From positions 1 through 15,625 of the forward strand of contig JAZRNH010000017.1 in NCBI GenBank assembly GCA_045648025.1: a stretch of DNA of 15,625 nt. The letters are read 5' to 3'. Below the pieces are notes generated by a model. It ran no database searches, was not told the DNA's origin, and saw only the letters and a program-made list of their open reading frames with translations. Below, one piece after another: positions 7,890 to 13,177 of this stretch; position 1 is the first letter of the stretch; each line of letters starts with the position of its first letter. This stretch comes from RGIG1681 sp045648025. GTDB lineage: Bacteria; Bacillota; Clostridia; Christensenellales; UBA1242. The position numbers and the translations under genes are program-made.

Positions 7890-9045
7890 CTTCCTCTCCT
7901 TTGCATAAAATAAATAGTTCGGTTAAATCTTTGCTTGGTTCAACTCCTCTAACTGATTTATAAAATTCAGTGAAAAGTTCTTCATCGCTCAAAAGTTTTC
8001 TGCTAGAAGTTTTTGCTGAATAATCTTCGTCAAAATTTCTAACAAGTGAGATGCTTAAAATACAAGCGAAATCTTTTCTAAGTTTTTTAACTTCACTAGC
8101 AGCAAGTGGTTCGTTTTGAACAATTTCAAGCTCAACGATATCTTTGTCGTCATAAGAAAGCAATTTTTCTTCTGCTTCTTCAATTGAATGAACGGTAACT
8201 CTTTCATATTTTGCAGTGTTTTGAAGTTTGATGCTATTGCAAGAAACAACCTTTCCGTTTTCGGTTTCAAAAATGTTTACTCCAAGACCTTTTTGATTGG
8301 CAGTGAGTTCGGTTATTGCACCAGAATAATAAACATTGTCACCCAAACATTGTGGAGTGTGAATATGACCAAGTGCGGTGTAATCTGCTTTTGGAATCAT
8401 ATTTTTTGGCACAGCCAAAATGTCACCAACTTTAACTTCACCAGAATCGATTTTTGAGCCCACCATAAAAAGATGTGAAACAAAAATATTCACGGTGTCA
8501 TTTGAAAATGCAGATGCAGAAATTTCTGCCCATTTTTGAACTTTTTCAGCATAAGACAAATCGCTATCAACCTTTTCTGAAATTCTTGATTCGCTTGGAT
8601 ATGGAAGATAAGCAATTGTTACAATCTCTTCATTTTTTTGAATTTTGATATGACCCCTGCCAGTTTCAACAACAGAAACCGCTGAGTTTTTGTTAAATGA
8701 TTTTTCATTAAGTTTTTTAAGGTCAGAAACAAGGGCAATATTTCTTTTTGTCGCAAGTGGAAGACCCGCAGAAATTCTTGTTGGGTCATCATGGTTTCCA
8801 GCAAGAACAAAAACAAATCTTTCGCCACCAGCAGAAAGCCTTTCGATTGCATCAAAAAACAATTCTTCGGCATCAGCAGAAGGACTTGCAGTGTTGAAAA
8901 TATCACCTGCTAAAATCACACAATCAATGTTTTCATAAGTTGCAATTGAAACAATTTCGTCAACCACTTGTTTTTGTTCAGCAAGTCTATCTTTTCCGTT
9001 GGTTTTTACTCCCAAGTGCCAATCGGCTGTATGCAAAAATTTCAT
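7876..9045 (-). CDS. sbcD: Exonuclease subunit SbcD (Mre11-like nuclease)
   Basis: SbcD is the metallophosphoesterase nuclease of the SbcCD complex. The 389 residues carry the calcineurin-like motifs in order: D8-W-H10 in TADWHLG, GD48 in ILAGDIFN, GN84-H85-D86 in LAGNHDD, H191 in FVSHLFM, and G226-H227-I-H229 in ALGHIH. These residues bind two manganese ions and include the catalytic His85. The C-terminal part (about 250-389) matches the capping and SbcC-binding region. Length is close to that of E. coli SbcD (400). AGGAGA at 9057-9052 precedes the ATG at 9045. It is first in a two-gene operon with sbcC and divergent from the DnaD-like gene. Confidence 0.96.
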   Translation of the reverse strand: MKFLHTADWHLGVKTNGKDRLAEQKQVVDEIVSIATYENIDCVILAGDIFNTASPSADAEELFFDAIERLSAGGERFVFVLAGNHDDPTRISAGLPLATKRNIALVSDLKKLNEKSFNKNSAVSVVETGRGHIKIQKNEEIVTIAYLPYPSESRISEKVDSDLSYAEKVQKWAEISASAFSNDTVNIFVSHLFMVGSKIDSGEVKVGDILAVPKNMIPKADYTALGHIHTPQCLGDNVYYSGAITELTANQKGLGVNIFETENGKVVSCNSIKLQNTAKYERVTVHSIEEAEEKLLSYDDKDIVELEIVQNEPLAASEVKKLRKDFACILSISLVRNFDEDYSAKTSSRKLLSDEELFTEFYKSVRGVEPSKDLTELFILCKGEEDEAD

Positions 9046-9118
9046 TTAGATTCTCCTAATTTTTTCCAAAATAAAATAATTAATTATTTTGTTGTTGAAT
9101 TTTTCAGTTATTAGTGTT

Positions 9119-9147
9119 ATTATAAACTTGTTCTTAAAATATTGCAA
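9119..9147 (-). promoter_or_regulatory. Promoter of the sbcDC operon
   Basis: On the minus strand, TTGCAA (9147-9142), a 17-bp spacer and TATAAT (9124-9119) fit a sigma-A promoter starting near 9112, giving a leader of about 65 nt. No SOS/LexA-type box (GAACn4GTTC or similar) is seen nearby. Confidence 0.7.
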
Positions 9148-9158
9148 TTAAATTTTTG

Positions 9159-9167
9159 TGATATAAT
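9159..9167 (+). promoter_or_regulatory. Extended -10 promoter of the DnaD-like/DnaI-like operon
   Basis: TGATATAAT is a perfect extended -10 element. No good -35 lies 17 bp upstream; the TTGCAA at 9142-9147 would give a 14-bp spacer and fits the divergent sbcD promoter better. Start of transcription is expected near 9174, so the ATG at 9179 would leave almost no leader. Confidence 0.65.
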
Positions 9168-9196
9168 CTTACAAACAAATGAAGGAGACCAAAATA

Positions 9197-10660
9197 ATGA
9201 CACTTTGCTCATTTTCTAGCAAACTTGTTCTTGACAGTTATACCGTTATTGACAACACATTTATAAACGAGTTTTTGCCACAAGCAACTGGTGACGATGT
9301 TAAAGTTTATCTTTTTGGTCTTAACCTTTGTGCAAATCCTAGCAATGATGACAACAGCTTAGACACTATTTCAAAAATCTTATCACTCACCGAAGACCAG
9401 GTGAAAAAATCTTTTGAATATTGGCAAACCGTTGGGCTTGTTCAAGTTGTTTCAAAAGACCCTTTCCAAGTGAGATACTTGCCTGTTAGAGCAAATTCTG
9501 GAACTGTTAAAATTAGAAATAAAGAAAAATATACCGACTTTAATGAACAAATTCAAGAAATTATTTCTGGCAGAATGATCACTCCAACCGAATTTAATGA
9601 ATATTATTCGCTTATGGAAATTTATCATTTTGAACCTGAAGCTCTTTTGCTTATTGCAAAACATTGCACAAAAATCAAACACCCTGCTATTGGTTATTCA
9701 TATATTTTGGCAGTCGCAAGAGATTTTGAACAACAAGGTCTTAAAACCTTTACTGCAATTGAAAATAAATTTATTGAACAAGAGCAATCTAGCACAGAAA
9801 TCAAACAAGTTCTTTCTGCTCTTGGGCTTAAAAGAGAATCTGATATTGAAGAAAGAAATCTTTATATTAAATGGTTAAACGAATATGGTTTCACTCAAGG
9901 AATCATTGTTGAAGTTGCAAAAACCTGCAAAAAGAAAGGCGGCTTTTTGAAACTTGACGGGCTTCTTTCAAAATATTATGAACTTAAACTTTTCACAATG
10001 GAAGAAATTTTTGCCTTTAATGAAAAGAGAGATTCTATGTTTGAAACCGCTAAACAAGTGTCAAAAACTCTTGGTTTGTATTATCAAAATCTTGAAGTGG
10101 TTGTTGACACTTATGTTGTTGACTGGTTCAACAAAGGCTATGAGTCAGACAGTTTGTTCTTTGTGGCAAACTATTGCTTTAAACAAAGCATAAGAACCCT
10201 TGAGGGTATGAATATCATTATTCAAAAGTTCTACAAACTTGGATTGATTTCTCTTGCCGCAATTGACCAATATATTGATTCAATTTTAAAGAGCGATGCT
10301 AAGATTAAAGAAATTTTAGATACTGTTGGTCTTTTGAGATCAGTTTCAAGCTTAGATCGTGAATTTTATAAGACCTGGACAAACAACTGGGGCTTTTCAC
10401 ACGAACAAATTATACTTGCCGCAGAATATTCAAAAGACAAGTCTAGTCAAATGCCATATTTAAATAAAATTTTGGCAAATCTTCACGAAGAAGGCATAAC
10501 CGACACCAAGCAAATCAAAGAAAAACTTGGTCAAATCAAACCAGACGGAAGAAAATCTATTTCTAAACAAATCAAACAAAAAGACGAAATCGAAAGAAGA
10601 AACTACACCGCCGCAGAACTTGCTGGTGTTGTTGATTCACTTGATGATGTTGAATTATAA
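9197..10660 (+). CDS. DnaD-like replication initiation protein with four C-terminal-type repeats
   Basis: DnaD and DnaB of Bacillota help load the replicative helicase at origins and stalled forks. Residues about 15-98 look like the N-terminal winged-helix domain. Four copies of the DnaD/DnaB C-terminal type helical unit follow, at about 128-190, 214-275, 298-360 and 383-443, each ending in a hydrophobic helix such as AIGYSYILAVARDFEQQGL, DGLLSKYYELKLF, NIIIQKFYKLGLIS or PYLNKILANLHEEGI. Copies 2-4 are each preceded by a matching linker (SALGL, KTLGL, DTVGL; 83 and 85 residues apart). B. subtilis DnaD has one such domain and DnaB two, so four is unusual. I choose the ATG at 9197: AAGGAG at 9182-9187 sits nine bases before it, whereas the in-frame ATG at 9179 has no such site. 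This gives 487 residues. The C-terminal tail is charged (KSISKQIKQKDEIERR). The next gene, a helicase loader, begins 14 bp later in the same operon. Confidence 0.88.
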   Translation: MTLCSFSSKLVLDSYTVIDNTFINEFLPQATGDDVKVYLFGLNLCANPSNDDNSLDTISKILSLTEDQVKKSFEYWQTVGLVQVVSKDPFQVRYLPVRANSGTVKIRNKEKYTDFNEQIQEIISGRMITPTEFNEYYSLMEIYHFEPEALLLIAKHCTKIKHPAIGYSYILAVARDFEQQGLKTFTAIENKFIEQEQSSTEIKQVLSALGLKRESDIEERNLYIKWLNEYGFTQGIIVEVAKTCKKKGGFLKLDGLLSKYYELKLFTMEEIFAFNEKRDSMFETAKQVSKTLGLYYQNLEVVVDTYVVDWFNKGYESDSLFFVANYCFKQSIRTLEGMNIIIQKFYKLGLISLAAIDQYIDSILKSDAKIKEILDTVGLLRSVSSLDREFYKTWTNNWGFSHEQIILAAEYSKDKSSQMPYLNKILANLHEEGITDTKQIKEKLGQIKPDGRKSISKQIKQKDEIERRNYTAAELAGVVDSLDDVEL

Positions 10661-10674
10661 TTTTTAGGAGCTTT

Positions 10675-11619
10675 ATGAACTATCAAGAACTCGACAAAAA
10701 ACTTCAAGCAGAGTTTGCAATAAAGCGAATCAGAGCTGAAGAAATTGCAAACAAAAACAGGGACAGACTAAACAAAGTCCCTGCCTTTTTGAAACTTAAA
10801 AAACTTGAAAGCGAAGTTGTGTTTGAACTTGCAAAAGCAAAAACAGCCGACAAAAAAACAACCAAACTTGCCACTGTTTTAAAAACTGTTAGAGAAGAAA
10901 AAAATAAACTTTTGAAAAAGTTAAAACTTTCACCTAGTGACCTTCTTCCAAAATATGAATGTGACAGCTGCAATGATACTGGTGTTTTTGGCGGAAGAAT
11001 TTGTCACTGCTATCAAAGAAGAAGAAATGCCGAAATCATCAAAGCTGCCGGTTTTGACCCAAACAAACTTGCTTCATTTGACAAATTTGATACAAAAATT
11101 TGCAAAAATGAAAAACAAGCAAAAGATTTAGAAAAATTGAAAACAAAACTTGAAACCTGGGCAAATGACTACCCTAATATTAAAAAGAGAAATATTTTGC
11201 TTTATGGACCTGTTGGTGCTGGAAAATCATTTATAACAGAGTGTCTTGCAAATGCCATGATGAAAAAAGATTTTTCTGTTTGTTTTGTTTCTGCATTTGA
11301 TATGAACAATATGATGCTTTCATATCACACAACATTTGATGCAACCAAAGAATCTCACTTGGTTCCACTAATAAAGAGTGATATCTTGTTTATTGACGAC
11401 CTTGGAACAGAACCACTTATCAATAATGTAACACTTAATTATTTGTTTTTAGTTTTATCTGAAAGAGAAAGATTCAACAAGCCAGTTATCATCACAACAA
11501 ACCTCACACTTGATGCAATTTCAAACAGATATGACGAAAGAATTTATTCAAGACTCACCAACAAAAGAATATCTGCTGTGCTTCACATTGACGGTGATGA
11601 CCTTAGAATGTCAAACTAA
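10675..11619 (+). CDS. DnaI/DnaC-like AAA+ helicase loader
   Basis: This 314-residue protein matches B. subtilis DnaI in length (311). Its N-terminal part is helical and basic, followed by a zinc-binding type Cys cluster C96-x2-C99...C110-x-C112 (CDSCNDTG, CHC). The AAA+ ATPase then shows Walker A G178PVGAGKS185, Walker B ILFIDD at 237-242, sensor I TTN at 274-276, and a likely arginine finger in YDERIYSRLTN (R289 or R293). Such proteins hold the DnaB/DnaC-type replicative helicase ring and place it on single-stranded DNA. The upstream DnaD-like gene is the expected functional partner, and the two form an operon. AGGAG at 10666-10670 lies only four bases from the ATG, slightly close but workable. 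Prophage-type DnaC proteins look similar, but no phage genes are near, so a chromosomal DnaI role is preferred. I do not use the symbol dnaI or dnaC because naming differs between lineages. Confidence 0.92.
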   Translation: MNYQELDKKLQAEFAIKRIRAEEIANKNRDRLNKVPAFLKLKKLESEVVFELAKAKTADKKTTKLATVLKTVREEKNKLLKKLKLSPSDLLPKYECDSCNDTGVFGGRICHCYQRRRNAEIIKAAGFDPNKLASFDKFDTKICKNEKQAKDLEKLKTKLETWANDYPNIKKRNILLYGPVGAGKSFITECLANAMMKKDFSVCFVSAFDMNNMMLSYHTTFDATKESHLVPLIKSDILFIDDLGTEPLINNVTLNYLFLVLSERERFNKPVIITTNLTLDAISNRYDERIYSRLTNKRISAVLHIDGDDLRMSN

Positions 11620-11644
11620 AGGCAAGATTTTAATTAAAAACATC

Positions 11645-11682
11645 AAAATTTCTGCAACTTTTTTGCAGAAATTTTTATTTTT
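11645..11682 (+). terminator. Rho-independent terminator of the DnaD-like/DnaI-like operon
   Basis: AAAATTTCTGCAA (11645-11657) pairs with TTGCAGAAATTTT (11663-11675) around a CTTTT loop, followed by a T-rich tail. It separates the replication operon from the unassigned genes to the right. Confidence 0.8.
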
Positions 11683-11723
11683 ATATGATGTAAAATCAAA
11701 TAAAATCGACATTTATAACAAAA

Positions 11724-11757
11724 AATAGTTTTGACATAATAATTATTGAAAACTATT
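11724..11757. repeat. Inverted repeat abutting the -35 box, possible operator
   Basis: AATAGTTTT (11724-11732) and AAAACTATT (11749-11757) are perfect 9-bp inverted arms separated by 16 bp. The right arm overlaps the first two bases of the -35 box at 11756. Position and symmetry suit a dimeric regulator, but the region is so AT-rich that chance cannot be excluded. Confidence 0.35.
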
Positions 11758-11784
11758 GACTTGCATATCAAAAAGTAGTATAAT
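11756..11784 (+). promoter_or_regulatory. Strong promoter of the 332-residue gene
   Basis: TTGACT (11756-11761), a 17-bp spacer and a perfect TATAAT (11779-11784) predict a start near 11791. A full-strength ribosome binding site AAGGAGGT follows at 11798-11805. The combination suggests high expression. The bases TATTGACTT around the -35 recur at the promoter of the large gene at 13178. Confidence 0.8.
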
Positions 11785-11815
11785 CTAAGCATACCAAAAG
11801 GAGGTAAATACAATT

Positions 11816-12814
11816 ATGACAATTGTAATTAAATATGGTTTAGGACATAAAAAATGGCATTTCGAAGACTCTGAAACAAAAGCAAAGGGTCCAGATCACA
11901 ATGCTAAAACTGATAAAGCATTTTCTGATGCAGAATTAATGGCTGCTCATGCTAGTGGAACTGCTGGTTTAACACTTGACCAAGCTGAAGTTCTTCACTC
12001 TGTTGCTGGTTTAAAAGCACAAATTTCTGAAAAAGTAAGGGCTATCCTTTCAAAAAGTATGGTAGATCTTAATGCTCAAACAGAAGATGAAATTAAAGCA
12101 ACTCTTGCAGAAGCATTTGAATCTACACTTGCTGATATTTACACTGCAAACGACAGTTTGCTTGACCCTGCTGAACTTTGCACATTCTATCATGCTTTTG
12201 CTGTTGAAACAAAAAAATTGTTAGATGAAGCAATAATGTCTGCACAAACAGTTGCAGAACTTAGAGTGGTTTCTTCTGTAAGTCAAAAACTCAACCCAGC
12301 AATTGAATCTTTAACAAAAGAACTTAGTGCTGAAACAATTCAATCACTTGTTAAAAAATTAAAGGACCAATGTGATGTTCTTGACGGCACTCGTGTTGAT
12401 GCACTCAAAACAAAGAAAGAACTTCAAGCAACTATTGCTGAACTTGAAGGTTTGTTAGATAAATATGCATTGCCAAAGAATCATGAAGCTCGTCTTCAAG
12501 GTAAAATGGATAGTGAACTTAAAAAGCTTCCAAAAGAAACAAGAGACTTGTTAACATCTTTACAAGATTGGAGATCAACAAAAGCTGGAAAAGAAGCTAG
12601 TGTTGAACACTTGGTTGGCATTCTTACTGGTCTTAGAGTTAACGAAGGCAACTTAAGAGCAGAACAAAAGAAACTCATTCAAGAATGGCTTAAAATGCAA
12701 AACTGGGAAGTTTGCAACAAAGCTGAAATTGCAAAAATTCAAGAACTTCTTGGCATTGATGTTGCAGAAGTTAAACCAGCTAAAGCTGAAGAAGAGGCTG
12801 GAAGAAGTCTTTAA
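11816..12814 (+). CDS. Hypothetical helical protein, 332 residues
   Basis: I do not recognise this protein. The first 35 residues are polar and His/Lys-rich (KYGLGHKKWHFEDSETKAKG) with no signal peptide. The rest is almost wholly helical and rich in Ala, Leu, Glu and Lys, for example EIKATLAEAFESTLADIY (92-109) and LKTKKELQATIAELEGLLDKY around 197-217. A Glu/Ala/Pro-rich tail (VAEVKPAKAEEEAGRSL) ends it. There are no membrane segments and no catalytic motif. Short pieces such as LDPAEL (116-121) and LSAETIQSL resemble LSPADL and LSPEALKTF in the large repeat protein downstream, which hints at, but does not prove, a common origin. Strong promoter and AAGGAGGT site imply an abundant product. 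The 51-residue gene follows after 43 bp with no terminator between, so the two are probably cotranscribed. Confidence 0.85.
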   Translation: MTIVIKYGLGHKKWHFEDSETKAKGPDHNAKTDKAFSDAELMAAHASGTAGLTLDQAEVLHSVAGLKAQISEKVRAILSKSMVDLNAQTEDEIKATLAEAFESTLADIYTANDSLLDPAELCTFYHAFAVETKKLLDEAIMSAQTVAELRVVSSVSQKLNPAIESLTKELSAETIQSLVKKLKDQCDVLDGTRVDALKTKKELQATIAELEGLLDKYALPKNHEARLQGKMDSELKKLPKETRDLLTSLQDWRSTKAGKEASVEHLVGILTGLRVNEGNLRAEQKKLIQEWLKMQNWEVCNKAEIAKIQELLGIDVAEVKPAKAEEEAGRSL

Positions 12815-12857
12815 TATACTCACACTTTTAACAATTTAAAGTATGAAGGAGTCTTTT

Positions 12858-13013
12858 ATGGAAAATAATGTTAATATTGAAGAATTAAGAAAACAAGTTA
12901 TTGATGAAATCAACAAACAATTTGAATCTGTTGATGCAACTATCGATGAACAATATGACAAGTATGCTGCCGTTTTAGCAGATATTTCTGAAATTCTTAA
13001 AAAAAGTAAATAA
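12858..13013 (+). CDS. Small acidic helical protein, 51 residues
   Basis: A short open frame runs from ATG 12858 to TAA 13011-13013, with AAGGAG at 12846-12851, six bases before the start. The product (MENNVNIEELRKQVIDEINK..., ending AVLADISEILKKSK) is charged and looks like two amphipathic helices; hydrophobic residues recur every three to four positions (I7, L10, V14, I15, I18). It has no Cys, no membrane segment and no known motif. A well-placed ribosome binding site, lack of an upstream terminator and a strong terminator directly after its stop support it as the second gene of an operon with the 332-residue protein. A role as a small binding partner of that protein is a guess. Confidence 0.78.
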   Translation: MENNVNIEELRKQVIDEINKQFESVDATIDEQYDKYAAVLADISEILKKSK

Positions 13014-13014
13014 T

Positions 13015-13044
13015 TAAAAGTTGCCCTTGCGGCAACTTTTTTTC
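13015..13044 (+). terminator. Rho-independent terminator after the 51-residue gene
   Basis: AAAAGTTGCC (13016-13025) pairs with GGCAACTTTT (13031-13040) around a CTTGC loop, followed by further T. It is the most GC-rich hairpin in the window apart from the one at 1811, and cleanly ends the two-gene unit. Confidence 0.88.
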
Positions 13045-13072
13045 ATCTAAAAAATTATAAAAATATAATAGA

Positions 13073-13143
13073 TTTTGTCATTAACCCTTGAATTTTATTG
13101 ACTTTGTCAAAAAAAATGTGTTTTAATAAGTGTAATGACAAAA
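13073..13143. repeat. 11-bp inverted repeat bracketing a promoter, with a third TTTGTCA copy inside
   Basis: TTTTGTCATTA (13073-13083) and its exact complement TAATGACAAAA (13133-13143) lie on either side of the promoter of the large gene, their centres 60 bp apart. Between them, TTGACTTTGTCAA (13098-13110) is itself a 5-bp-arm palindrome holding another TTTGTCA and overlapping the -35. This pattern suits a repressor or activator binding several sites. Confidence 0.45.
13098..13127 (+). promoter_or_regulatory. Promoter of the large repeat-protein gene
   Basis: TTGACT (13098-13103), an 18-bp spacer and TTTAAT (13122-13127), preceded by TG at 13119-13120, form an extended -10 promoter with a start near 13134. 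That start would fall in the right arm of the inverted repeat ending at 13143. The 9-mer TATTGACTT (13096-13104) is shared with the promoter at 11756. Confidence 0.6.
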
Positions 13144-13177
13144 ATTTTGTTCACAATTACTAAAAGGAGAAATTTAT

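Noticed and set aside
9142..9161. TTGCAA at 9142 as the -35 box for the DnaD-like gene
   Set aside because: The spacer to TATAAT at 9162 would be 14 bp; on the other strand the same palindromic hexamer has an ideal 17-bp spacer to the sbcD -10.
9179..9196. Upstream in-frame ATG at 9179 as the start of the DnaD-like gene
   Set aside because: It lies about 5 bp from the predicted transcription start and overlaps the AAGGAG site that correctly serves the ATG at 9197; the extra residues (MKETKI) would be the translation of that site.
11510..11728. 72-codon frame overlapping the end of the DnaI-like gene
   Set aside because: It runs through the terminator hairpin, lacks a ribosome binding site and is out of frame with a well-supported gene.
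13014..13177. Riboswitch or small RNA in the gap before the large gene
   Set aside because: Beyond the terminator, the promoter and the TTTGTCA-type repeats, no conserved riboswitch core or second hairpin could be recognised; the leader after the predicted start is only about 44 nt.
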